Below are positions 54,435 to 62,925 of a stretch of DNA of 64,000 nucleotides, piece by piece. Numbering within the stretch: position 1 is the stretch's first letter; each line of letters begins with the position of its first letter. This DNA comes from Bin5 sp965232575 (GTDB lineage: Bacteria; Chloroflexota; Anaerolineae; Caldilineales; Caldilineaceae): the NCBI GenBank assembly GCA_965232575.1, contig CBDDPZ010000007.1, positions 992,001 through 1,056,000 on the forward strand, read 5' to 3'. Under the pieces are notes generated by a model that worked only from the letters and a program-made list of their open reading frames with translations, had not been told where the DNA came from and did not search any database. The position numbers and the translations under genes are program-made.

Positions 54435-57422
54435 TCAGAGCAAAGCTGCGAGCAGGGATACCGGCGACTGGGACTGTACCCCTGTGAAATGCTTGATCTG
54501 CTGGCGGCAAGAGAATCCGGGGCTGACGAGAATTTCGTTCTCCTCTAAGTCGCGGGCAGCGGGCAGCAAGCGCCGTTCTCCGATCAGTTTCGAGACATCG
54601 TAGTGCTCATAACCGAACAGTCCTGCCAGCCCGCAGCAGCCGCTGTCCAAAACGGTCACTTCGCAATCTGGTATGGCAGAAAGAAGCCGTTGGAGCGGCT
54701 GCATTCCCACCAGTGCCTTCTGGTGGCAGTGTCCGTGAATCAATACCTTGGCCGGGCCTGGCATTGTCGATTTTATGCGGGGCCCGGCCCACTCTTCGAC
54801 CAATTGGCAGGCCGCGGCCACCTTGTGAGCGTCCTCCTGTGCTGCGCCTCGCAGCAGCCGGGGGTGGTCGTCCTGTACAGCCGAGTAGCAACTTGGCTCA
54901 CAGAAAAGTATTGGAATGCCGGCCTCGGCCAAAGGCAGGAGTCCGGAAGTGGCGGCGGCGGCCTGCTGTGCAGCCGCATCCAGAAAGCCCTTTGAAATCA
55001 GCGGCCGGCCGCAGCAGACCTGTGGCGCGACCGTCACTTCAGCCCCGCAGTTTTGCAGCACAGTTACGGCGTCTGCCAGTTGTATGGGTTCATAGTAATT
55101 GTTGAACGTGTCGGCAAAAAGCGCGACTGTCCCCTCTGCCGGAGAGTCAACAGGCTTGGCGCCGCGCCAACTCTGTGTGAACGGTCGTCCGCTGAACGCG
55201 GGCAATGGGCGTCGTCGGTCCAGTCCAAACATCAGCTCGTTTAGCCGTCGAACGGGCCGGGCCGCGGCCAACCAGTTCGAAAGCGGCGCCAGTCGACTCC
55301 CCCAGCGCGCAATGCGATCAGCCCTCGATAGCACGCGATCCTTGAGCGGCGCACCGTGGCGCGAGTGATATCGGTGGAGAAACTCACTTTTTAGGCGGGC
55401 CATGTCCACGCCGGTGGGACACTCTCGTTTGCATGCCTTGCATTCCAGGCACAGATCGAGGACCGGCAGCAACTCCTCGTCGCCGAAACCGGCCGCCTCC
55501 AGGCCGCCGGAAAGGGCTAGACGCAAAGCGTTGGCACGGCCGCGCGTGCTGTCAATCTCGTTGCGCGTAGCCATATACGAAGGGCACATAGTGCCCGTCA
55601 GTGTTTTGCGGCATGCGCCCACGCCTGTGCACTGTTCGGTTGCCCGCAATAACCCGCCGAAATCGGAAAAGTCAAACCTGGTGGAGTAGTCCGGCTCACC
55701 GTTAATCCTTTCGGGGCCAGAGAGAGATGCGTCAGGCCAAACCGCGCCCGGGGAATGCTGATCCGGAATGTCGGCCTCCTCAACGGTCCGTTCAAAGCGA
55801 AGGTTGGATGTTAAGGCGGGCGCGTGAACGATTTTGCCAGGATTGAGCAAGTTGATAGGGTCGAAGGCGGACTTGACCTCGCAGAAAGCATTGTAGAGCA
55901 CAGGGCCGAACATCTTCTCCTGAAAGGGGGCCCGCGCCAGCCCGTCGCCGTGCTCGCCGGAAAGCGCGCCGCCGTACTCCAGCACCAGATCAGCCACCTC
56001 CGCGGCGATGGCCTCGAAGCGCTGCACGCCCTGCGCGCTTTTCAGGTTGATGACGGGGCGAATGTGCAACAGCCCGACCGATGCGTGTGCATAGAAGCCG
56101 GCCTGTGTGTCATATTTGGCCAGAATTCTCTGAAAGTTCTCGATATAGTCGTGCAGATGTTCAGGAGGCACCGCGGTATCTTCGACGAACGAGATCGCCT
56201 TGGCGTCTCCTGTCTCGGACATCGTCAGGCCAAGCGCGGCGCGGCGCAGTTCCCAGATGCGGGCCTGTTCCTCCACTTCAAGCGCACGATAGATATAGTT
56301 TCCCAGCCCATGCGCCTCCAGGTTCGACGCCAGGCGCCCGATCTTGCCCCCCAGTTCCTCATCTGATTGGCCGAAAAACTCCACCAACAACACGGCGCCG
56401 GGATCGCCGTGAATAAAGCCGCGTAAAGGCGCATATTCAATACGCCCACGTGTCTTGTCCAGCATAAAACGGTCGATCAATTCGACCGCGGATGGCCTAT
56501 GTTCCAGGATCACCGGTGTGGCCCTCATGGCCTCCAACAGGTCGGTGAATTGGACGCTGCACAGGGCGCGGCGGGGAGGCAACGGCACAAGCCGCATTTT
56601 GACAGCCACTGTTAGCCCGAGTGTGCCTTCGGAGCCGACCAGAATACGGGCCAGATTGAACGGTTTCCGGGTCCCCGTAGCCTTGTCTTCGGGAATGAAC
56701 TCGTCCAGGTTGTAGCCGCCGACTCTGCGCAATATGCGAGGATACCTCTCCCGGATTTCAGTTTCCAACTCGCTGCCCAGACGTTGCACCGTGCGATAAG
56801 CCTCGCCCTCCAAATCCTGCTGCGCCAGCTTGGAACGGAGCGCTTCCACCGTCAGCGGGCCAAGGCTTGCGCTGCTGCCGTCGGAGAAAACTACGTCGAC
56901 CGATTCAACATAGTCGATCGTCTTGCCGTAAATGATCGAGCGGGTGCCGGCAGAATTGTTAGCGATCATTCCGCCGATCGTGGCCCGATTTGACGTGGAC
57001 AGGTCCAGCGGAAGGTGCAGTCCATGGGGCTCTAGCAGCGCATTCAATTCATCGAGAACGATCCCCGGTTCGACAGTGACCGTCGCGGCCGCCGTGTCCA
57101 GGTCAAGCACACGGTTCATATAACGGGAGAAATCCAGCGACAGCCCGGCGCCAATCGCCTGTCCGGCTTGGGATGTCCCGCCCCCGCGCGCAGTGATAGA
57201 GACGCCGTGCTGCCGGCATATCCGAACCACCTGCACAACATCAACCCTGCTTCGGGGCGTCACAACGCCCACGGGGATAATCTGGTAGACGCTGGCGTCC
57301 GTCGCGTGCATCGCCCGGCTGGCGCCGTCAAATTGGACTTCGCCGGTTAGCGCCGCGCGTAAATCGCGAGCAAGCCTTTGGACATCAACCTGGCTCGCAT
57401 TGGGAGTATCTTGTCGGGGCAT
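54435..57422 (-). CDS. FAD-linked oxidase fused to Fe-S/CCG-domain protein (glycolate/D-lactate dehydrogenase type)
   Basis: A 995-residue fusion that oxidises a 2-hydroxy acid. N-terminal FAD-binding domain at about 45-215 (ITARGGGTSQAGQAIGAGLSLDFSRYMN, IGGMIANNSAGTRSI), oxidase C-terminal domain at about 265-525 (YAHASVGLLHIRPVINL, GGALSGEHGDGLARAPFQ), then two 4Fe-4S motifs (GVGACRKTLTGTMCPSY and CLECKACKRECPTG), then two CCG domains (CCGRPLISKG, GCCGLAGLFGYE). Equivalent to GlcD plus GlcF or to Dld-II in one chain. The start ATG at 57422 lacks a ribosome site. It lies 18 bases behind the aminotransferase gene, last of the operon. Confidence 0.92.
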   Translation of the reverse strand: MPRQDTPNASQVDVQRLARDLRAALTGEVQFDGASRAMHATDASVYQIIPVGVVTPRSRVDVVQVVRICRQHGVSITARGGGTSQAGQAIGAGLSLDFSRYMNRVLDLDTAAATVTVEPGIVLDELNALLEPHGLHLPLDLSTSNRATIGGMIANNSAGTRSIIYGKTIDYVESVDVVFSDGSSASLGPLTVEALRSKLAQQDLEGEAYRTVQRLGSELETEIRERYPRILRRVGGYNLDEFIPEDKATGTRKPFNLARILVGSEGTLGLTVAVKMRLVPLPPRRALCSVQFTDLLEAMRATPVILEHRPSAVELIDRFMLDKTRGRIEYAPLRGFIHGDPGAVLLVEFFGQSDEELGGKIGRLASNLEAHGLGNYIYRALEVEEQARIWELRRAALGLTMSETGDAKAISFVEDTAVPPEHLHDYIENFQRILAKYDTQAGFYAHASVGLLHIRPVINLKSAQGVQRFEAIAAEVADLVLEYGGALSGEHGDGLARAPFQEKMFGPVLYNAFCEVKSAFDPINLLNPGKIVHAPALTSNLRFERTVEEADIPDQHSPGAVWPDASLSGPERINGEPDYSTRFDFSDFGGLLRATEQCTGVGACRKTLTGTMCPSYMATRNEIDSTRGRANALRLALSGGLEAAGFGDEELLPVLDLCLECKACKRECPTGVDMARLKSEFLHRYHSRHGAPLKDRVLSRADRIARWGSRLAPLSNWLAAARPVRRLNELMFGLDRRRPLPAFSGRPFTQSWRGAKPVDSPAEGTVALFADTFNNYYEPIQLADAVTVLQNCGAEVTVAPQVCCGRPLISKGFLDAAAQQAAAATSGLLPLAEAGIPILFCEPSCYSAVQDDHPRLLRGAAQEDAHKVAAACQLVEEWAGPRIKSTMPGPAKVLIHGHCHQKALVGMQPLQRLLSAIPDCEVTVLDSGCCGLAGLFGYEHYDVSKLIGERRLLPAARDLEENEILVSPGFSCRQQIKHFTGVQSQSPVSLLAALL

Positions 57423-57440
57423 CGTGAGAGGGAAGATGCG

Positions 57441-58613
57441 TTACGGGTCCTTCGCCAGGAATGCCAGCGCCTGGTTGACGCCTCCGCTGACATGGGGCAC
57501 GTCGCAGGCCGCCAGTCCCATCTCGACACCGCAAAGCGTGCCCGCCAACATCAGATCGTTCAGGTCACCGAGATGGCCGATGCGAAACACCTTACCTTTC
57601 AGCTGACCAAGACCGGTGCCCAGCGACATATCGAACCGTTCGAGGATGACCTGGTGAAGTACGTCGGCGTTGTAGCCTGCCGGCATCACCACCGCAGTGA
57701 GTGCTTGGGAGTAGGCATTTGGGTCCCGGCAGTAAATGTTCAACCCCCACCCGCGCACAGCCCGCCGCGTCGCCTCCGCCAGCCGGATGTGACGGGCGAA
57801 AACTTGCGGCAGCCCTTCCTCAAGCAGCATCGACAGCGCCTCATCCAGTGCGAAAAACAGATTTGTGGCCGGCGTGTACGGATAAAAACCGTCTCGGTTG
57901 AACTCCAGGATGTTCTCCCAGTTCCAGTAAGATCTGGGCAGCCGCGCCGTACTCGTTGCCGCCAGGGCTTTAGGGCTGGGCGCGTTGAAGCCGAGACCAG
58001 GTGGTATCATCAGCCCCTTCTGCGAGCCGGCAATAGTTACGTCCACGCCCCATTTATCATGTCTGTAGTCCATCGCGCCCAACGAGGAGACCACGTCCAC
58101 CATGAGAAGGGCGTCGTGGCCCGTGCGATCCAGCGCCGCCCTCGCCCCCGCCACATCGTTGACGACGCCGGTGGACGTCTCATTGTGGACGAGGGCGAGG
58201 GCGCGGATCTCTCGCCCTTGGTCCTCGGCGAGGCGGCTCTCAAGCGCGGCAAGATCGATCGGGCAACTCCAGTCGCCCTGCAACTCCTCTACGGTCAGAC
58301 CCACCCCTGCGGCCACCTTCTGCCATCCAGCCGCGAACTGGCCGTTCGAGCCAAACAGAACGCGGTCACCCGGAGAGAGCGTATTCACCAGCGCCGCCTC
58401 CCACCCTCCGTTACCGGATGAAGGATATACAACCACTGGCCCGCTCGTCTGGAAGACCTGTTGCAGTCGTTCCAGAATGCGAAACGTCAACCGCGCCCAT
58501 TCAGGACCCCGATGGTCAATTGTAGGGCGGGAGAGCGCGCGCTTGACACGCTCAGGCAAGTTCGTTGGGCCGGGTATTTGGAGAAAATGGCGGCCGGGGT
58601 TGGATTTTGTCAT
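57441..58613 (-). CDS. Class V aminotransferase (alanine-glyoxylate/serine-pyruvate type)
   Basis: A PLP enzyme of 390 residues from ATG 58613 (MTKSNPGRHFLQIPGPTNLP); a longer frame up to 58808 lies over the upstream gene and has no match. Family features: PGPTNLPERVKRAL, VYPSSGNGGWEAALVNTL, HNETSTGVVNDV, the PLP-bound lysine in AGSQKGLMIPPG, and WNWENILEFNRDG. It would transaminate glyoxylate or a related 2-oxo acid, fitting the hydroxy-acid oxidase encoded next. The gap to the SelA-like gene is 25 bases, so an operon is likely. Confidence 0.9.
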   Translation of the reverse strand: MTKSNPGRHFLQIPGPTNLPERVKRALSRPTIDHRGPEWARLTFRILERLQQVFQTSGPVVVYPSSGNGGWEAALVNTLSPGDRVLFGSNGQFAAGWQKVAAGVGLTVEELQGDWSCPIDLAALESRLAEDQGREIRALALVHNETSTGVVNDVAGARAALDRTGHDALLMVDVVSSLGAMDYRHDKWGVDVTIAGSQKGLMIPPGLGFNAPSPKALAATSTARLPRSYWNWENILEFNRDGFYPYTPATNLFFALDEALSMLLEEGLPQVFARHIRLAEATRRAVRGWGLNIYCRDPNAYSQALTAVVMPAGYNADVLHQVILERFDMSLGTGLGQLKGKVFRIGHLGDLNDLMLAGTLCGVEMGLAACDVPHVSGGVNQALAFLAKDP

Positions 58614-58638
58614 AGCAGATATCTCGGGAACGATGGAA

Positions 58639-59766
58639 TCAGGCCAGCTCTTCCTGCAGGCGCCGCAACACGATTTCTGTTTCTCCTTCTCGCAGGGTAT
58701 GGACGGCAATGTGCAGGTCGCCAGGATCTGAACGGCAAAAGATCGCCGGTGAGCCGTTTTGAAGCGCCTCAGAAACCTCTGCTGCAGTTCGACCTTTCGT
58801 CTGTTCATCCCAGTTGACGCTCAGGCGCATCCACGGTCCTGCCCCGTCCTGCTCCCACATATTGTCCGCATTGACGTCCGAGATGCCGGCTAGCCCGTCG
58901 ACGATCTGGGAGATACGCTCAGACTGGAGTTGCAGCCGCTGCTCGTGGTCGGCGTCCAACCAGTGGCGTAGCGCGATCGTCGTCCCGATCACCTCTTGGC
59001 GGTCGACCTTGTAGCCGCGGCCGATGCTGTTGTTGCCGGTCTCGAAGCCGGTAAAGCCATTGATCCGCGCCTTACTGACATACTCGCCATTGCCGCACAG
59101 GATACCGGTCGAGTTGCCGGAACCGAGGTACTTGCCGCCGAAGCAGACCAGGTCGGCGCCGCTCGTGGCGACGCGGCGCATGCGCTCCAGAGGGTAGATC
59201 TCCGCCGCTGCGTCAACCAGAATGGGGATGCCGGCCGAATGCGCGATGTCAATCGCCTCGGGCAGCGAAACCGTATTGGGGAAACGTTCGCCGGCCGCGA
59301 AGTAAAGAATGCCGGCTGTCTGCGGACCGATGGCATCGCGCAGCTGCTGCTGCGTGCAGCTGTCTGCATCACCGACCTCTACCAGTTTCCCGCCCGGTAC
59401 GGTGACGCTGCGATCATACCGGTACCGCGTGGGCTTCTGGATGAGGAACTCGTCCTTCATGCCGGTCGTATCGGGCAATTGGCGGATGCGCTCCGGATCG
59501 CTTCCGGCCAGAATTGCGGCCGCCCCTTGAACGAGCGCGGCGTAACATCCGGACGTCACCAGCCCTCCTCCCGTTCCCAGCATGTCGGCTATGGCCTTGC
59601 CGGCCCCGTCGAACACGTCGTCCATCAGCGTGTAGGCGGTGTTGGCGGCCTCCATCGCTTCTCGCACTTCAGGCGACAGCACCGATCCGCCCAGGATCGT
59701 CATGTGGCCGCCGGCGTTGATAATGGGCCGGATTCCCAGGGTCTCATAGATGTCAGTACTGGACAT
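58639..59766 (-). CDS. SelA-like/DgaE-like PLP-dependent enzyme
   Basis: 375 residues of the fold type I PLP group that includes SelA and D-glucosaminate-6-phosphate ammonia-lyase. Visible are YETLGIRPIINAGGHMTILGG, TGGGLVTSGCYAALVQGAAA, VDAAAEIYPLERMRR and the likely PLP lysine in VCFGGKYLGSGNSTGIL. SelA itself is ruled out by length and by the lack of selB or tRNA-Sec nearby. It stands between an enolase-superfamily gene and a class V aminotransferase. Probable role: deamination or carbon-oxygen/nitrogen lyase step in a sugar-acid or amino-sugar pathway; inference only. Confidence 0.82.
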   Translation of the reverse strand: MSSTDIYETLGIRPIINAGGHMTILGGSVLSPEVREAMEAANTAYTLMDDVFDGAGKAIADMLGTGGGLVTSGCYAALVQGAAAILAGSDPERIRQLPDTTGMKDEFLIQKPTRYRYDRSVTVPGGKLVEVGDADSCTQQQLRDAIGPQTAGILYFAAGERFPNTVSLPEAIDIAHSAGIPILVDAAAEIYPLERMRRVATSGADLVCFGGKYLGSGNSTGILCGNGEYVSKARINGFTGFETGNNSIGRGYKVDRQEVIGTTIALRHWLDADHEQRLQLQSERISQIVDGLAGISDVNADNMWEQDGAGPWMRLSVNWDEQTKGRTAAEVSEALQNGSPAIFCRSDPGDLHIAVHTLREGETEIVLRRLQEELA

Positions 59767-59784
59767 TGTTCAGCGCTCCTTGGT

Positions 59785-60975
59785 TCAGTTGAAGAAATCC
59801 TTGTCTTCCGTCGCCAGATGTTTACCGGCAGCGGTTTTATTAAACGTGACACCGAGACCGGGCCGATCCCAGACGGTGATAAAACTGTTCTCGACGATTG
59901 GGTCGGGCAGACCGTCAACAATATCATACCACCAATCCGGTCGGGCGACCGGGTACTCAAAGGCTATGTAATTGCGAGGCAGCGTCGCGGCCACCTGTAC
60001 AAGCGCTGCCAGGCCGATCAGTCCGTCCCCGGTCCCGTGGGGCGCTATCAGAATTCCGTGCAGATCGGCGTACTCCGCCACCCACTTCAACTCGGCAATG
60101 CCGCCGATGTCGGCTGGGTCCGGTCCGATAATATTGACAGCCTGCATTTCGAAGAGCGGCTTAAAATGCTGGCGGAGGTAAATCTGCTCGCCCGTATGGA
60201 TTGGCGTGGAAGTACTACGGGTCAACTCGCGGTACAGTTCGGCCAGCACATACGGAGTGTAGTCGCCGGTAATCGTATCTTCCAGCCACATAATGTGCAT
60301 CCCTTCCACAGCCTTGGCCAACCGGATCGCGTCCGGTACAGTCCAACCGGGGCCGCAGTCGAGCGCCAGGCCGACCCTGTCGCCGAGGACCTCCTTCATC
60401 GCTTCGATGCAGGCCACTACATGGTTCAGTCCCCTTTCCGTCAGCAGCCCGCGCTCGGTCTGGTGACTCACGCCCAGGCGCTCGCCGTACGAAAAGTCTT
60501 CCAGTTCGTCCGGCATGCGGCTGTGGTAGCCGATTCCCTGCTTGATGATGGCGAAGCCTTCGCGGGCTTCCGCCATGCGTGCCATATTTTCCGCGTAATG
60601 CTCAGGTTCCTGCCCGGCCAGGGGAAAACGCAGTGCGCCGTTGTAAACGAGCACCTTGTCGCGCACCTTCCCCCCCAGCAGTTTGTAGACCGGCAGATTT
60701 GCGGCCTTTCCCGCGATATCCCACAGCGCCATCTCGATGGCGCTGACCGCGCTGCCCCAGGGCTTGAAGCTCCCGAGGCGGCGAATGCGCAACATCACCC
60801 GCTCAACGTCAGTGGGATCCTGCCCCAAAATGTAGTCGCGGTAGAAGAGCACGTGGGGCTTGAGATAGGGCTTGTAATGTTCGGCTTGGCCGTAACCCTC
60901 AATGCCGGCATCGGTCGTAATCCGAACGACGGGACTGCCGCCAAGAACTGCGCATTTGAGATCGGTAATCTGCAT
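59785..60975 (-). CDS. Mandelate racemase/muconate lactonizing enzyme family protein (sugar acid dehydratase-like)
   Basis: An enolase-superfamily enzyme of 396 residues from ATG 60975 (GGAG upstream). Capping domain with VVRITTDAGIEGYGQAE; barrel with AIEMALWDIAGKAANLPVYKLLGG, metal ligands near ALDCGPGW (Asp), MLWLEDTITGD (Glu) and THTGEQI..., then the IIGPDPADIGGIAELKWVAEYADLHG region with the late catalytic residues. Most relatives with this layout dehydrate sugar acids. First gene of a four-gene operon: dehydratase-like, SelA-like, aminotransferase and hydroxy-acid oxidase. The longer frame to 61182 is unsupported. Confidence 0.88.
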   Translation of the reverse strand: MQITDLKCAVLGGSPVVRITTDAGIEGYGQAEHYKPYLKPHVLFYRDYILGQDPTDVERVMLRIRRLGSFKPWGSAVSAIEMALWDIAGKAANLPVYKLLGGKVRDKVLVYNGALRFPLAGQEPEHYAENMARMAEAREGFAIIKQGIGYHSRMPDELEDFSYGERLGVSHQTERGLLTERGLNHVVACIEAMKEVLGDRVGLALDCGPGWTVPDAIRLAKAVEGMHIMWLEDTITGDYTPYVLAELYRELTRSTSTPIHTGEQIYLRQHFKPLFEMQAVNIIGPDPADIGGIAELKWVAEYADLHGILIAPHGTGDGLIGLAALVQVAATLPRNYIAFEYPVARPDWWYDIVDGLPDPIVENSFITVWDRPGLGVTFNKTAAGKHLATEDKDFFN

Positions 60976-61198
60976 AGAAATTCTCCGCAAACGAAAAAGA
61001 TGCCTCAAAGCCGGACGAATTCCGTCCAGGTGTATCCTTAACTTGCTGCGCCAGCAGTTCAGGCCGTTGCCGAAGGCAAAACTGACTGCTGCTCCCACCA
61101 TTTGAACCTGCGGGAGGATAACGCGCAGACTCTGCAAGATTGTACTGCGAATCATCGATGAATGCCAGTGCTCAAACCTCACGTTGCACTTTTCTCAC

Positions 61199-61228
61199 TT
61201 GACAATAGAACATATGATCTGATACAAT
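61199..61228 (+). promoter_or_regulatory. Strong sigma-70-type promoter
   Basis: Perfect -35 TTGACA (61199-61204), 18-base spacer ending in TGA, and -10 TACAAT (61223-61228), giving both a consensus -35 and an extended -10. Transcription would start near 61235 and read rightwards, 540 bases before the next clear start codon. Confidence 0.75.
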
Positions 61229-61609
61229 CATCGTTGATGAATTCGGGAAGCTGACAGATCCGCAGAAGTTCAATCTCCGCAGAGTTGATCTTCTGACCTG
61301 GCCTCTCAGATTTGTCGCCGCCCTGCGACAGCTTCTTCTTCCGCTGGACGGCAGTGGACGGGTCCTTAGCAGCGTCTCGTGTGCGCCGTCTTCCCTCGAA
61401 TGGCGCACTGTCTGACTGGAATACACTGCTTGGACCCGCCCTTTCGCGGCTCGTGTGAGCACGGCACGCGAAAAGATTTGAGGATGGATTTTCCCGATGC
61501 CGTCTCGCCTTCACTTGTGGGCGACAAATCTGCGGCGGCGACTTGAATAGTGCCCCTACTTGCCTATCACTTCCCGAAGTAGACGGCAATTCTCCTCACA
61601 AGCCCATTC

Positions 61610-61618
61610 TGGTACAAT
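61610..61618 (+). promoter_or_regulatory. Extended -10 promoter upstream of the FAH-family gene
   Basis: TGGTACAAT: TGn at 61610-61612 and TACAAT at 61613-61618. No good -35. The leader would be about 150 bases. Confidence 0.5.
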
Positions 61619-61774
61619 AGGCCCTGCTTTGCATGGCCATCCATCTGCAGTTGCCACAGCTATTCTGGGCTAATCGCCTACCCACCTCATTTGTTCTGAC
61701 GTTGCAACCCTGTTCTCGTCCCCGAACCGGTTCGCAACACAGACGCCATCAGAAATCACAAAAGGAAAAACACG

Positions 61775-62620
61775 ATGCGACTTCTGTTATTCGATGACTA
61801 CAAGCTGGGTGTATGGAGTGGCGACCAGGTTCTGGACGTCTCGGCCGCAGTCGCCGATTGTGGTCATCATTCGCCTCAAGAAATGATGCAGATGTTGATC
61901 TGTGACTGGACCGAAGTCGAACCGCGCCTCCAGGAGGCGGCCGCCTCCGCGTCCGGTGTTGCGCTGGAAGACGTGACCTGCCGCCCCCCTCTTCCGAGAC
62001 CGGGGCAGCTCGTCTGCCTGGCCGGAAACTATCTTGAACCGGCCAAACCTGAACGCGGTCTGTTCAATGCTTTTCTCAAATCGCCCAATGCCGCCCTCGG
62101 CCACGGCGGCACAGTCGTCCTGCCTAGCGCTGAAGCCAGCGTCTTTCACTTCGAACCGGAGCTGGCGATTGTCATCGGCAAACCGGCCAGCTACCTTGCC
62201 GCCGAGGACGCAATGGAGCACGTCTTTGGGTACACACAGTTCATCGATGTCTCCGCCAGGGGGCTGCCGGGCGGATTTTTCCTGGGGAAATCTTGGCATA
62301 CCTTTGCGCCTTTGGGCCCTGTTCTCGTGACCCGCGACGAGATTCCGAACGCCAACGACCTGAACGTGCGCCTGTGGGTCAATGACGAAAAGCGCCACGA
62401 CATCACCACCGCAGACATGGACCGCCACATTCCCGAACTGCTGGCCGAGGTAACCAACGTGCTCCCCCTGCAGCCAGGCGACGTGGTTGCCACCGGCACC
62501 CATCACTTCGGCCTTGAACCGGTCCAGGACGGTGACACGATTCGGCTACAGATTGACCAGTTGGGGCCGGCTCTCGTCGTGCACTGCTCCGATCCGTCGG
62601 GCCGTAGCTGGGAGAGGTAG
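61775..62620 (+). CDS. Fumarylacetoacetate hydrolase family protein
   Basis: An FAH-fold enzyme of 281 residues. Members cleave or hydrate 2,4-dioxo acids, or decarboxylate oxaloacetate. The core opens at LVCLAGNYLEPAKPERG (about residue 76); metal ligands sit in FHFEPELAIVIG (two Glu) and FIDVSARGL (Asp); a late GDVVATGTHHFGLEPVQDGD with Gly/Thr completes the site. The N-terminal 70 residues are the usual variable domain. The start ATG at 61775 has AAGGA at good spacing. It diverges from the dehydratase operon and may act on its product; it precedes a binding-protein gene by 305 bases. Confidence 0.92.
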   Translation: MRLLLFDDYKLGVWSGDQVLDVSAAVADCGHHSPQEMMQMLICDWTEVEPRLQEAAASASGVALEDVTCRPPLPRPGQLVCLAGNYLEPAKPERGLFNAFLKSPNAALGHGGTVVLPSAEASVFHFEPELAIVIGKPASYLAAEDAMEHVFGYTQFIDVSARGLPGGFFLGKSWHTFAPLGPVLVTRDEIPNANDLNVRLWVNDEKRHDITTADMDRHIPELLAEVTNVLPLQPGDVVATGTHHFGLEPVQDGDTIRLQIDQLGPALVVHCSDPSGRSWER

Positions 62621-62925
62621 ACCTGGCCTAAAGGCGTTTTTTCAACGGTTGTACTACCTGCTGGGCTATGATAGGATTTTCATTGAGGGATTGGGTCCAT
62701 CCGATTGCGGTAGGCGCTCTTAGCGCGGGCTGCGAAGCTGGGTGGATGGCAATTTGGCTGCCGTCGATCTTCCCTTCATGGGAGATTGCGGCGGCCAAAT
62801 CAGCCGTCTTCCACTCAACCGTACACGAAGTTCCGGGGGACGCGTTGTCAGGCATGTGTACCCGGCGATTTCCCTGAAAAGCCGAAAGACTAAGTCCTTT
62901 TTACACTGCTCAAGGAGGCAAAACC
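62621..62925. other. Intergenic region before the family 5 binding protein
   Basis: About 305 bases. It ends in the strong ribosome site CAAGGAGG at 62911-62918. No convincing promoter, terminator or gene is seen. Confidence 0.45.

Larger units (their letters stand above)
60976..61774. other. Divergent control region between the catabolic operon and the FAH gene
   Basis: About 800 bases with no supported gene. Frames on the minus strand (61172-61462 and 61179-61589) have Arg/Ser-rich, non-conserved translations. It does hold the two best plus-strand promoters of the area (61199-61228 and 61610-61618). The long transcribed stretch between 61235 and 61775 could be a leader or a non-coding RNA. 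Confidence 0.5.

Noticed and set aside
58639..59766. Selenocysteine synthase (SelA)
   Set aside because: Shorter than SelA, no selB or tRNA-Sec nearby, and the context is catabolic.
61179..61589. 136-codon minus-strand frame in the 61-kb gap
   Set aside because: Arg/Ser-rich translation without family features, no ribosome site, and it overlaps another such frame.
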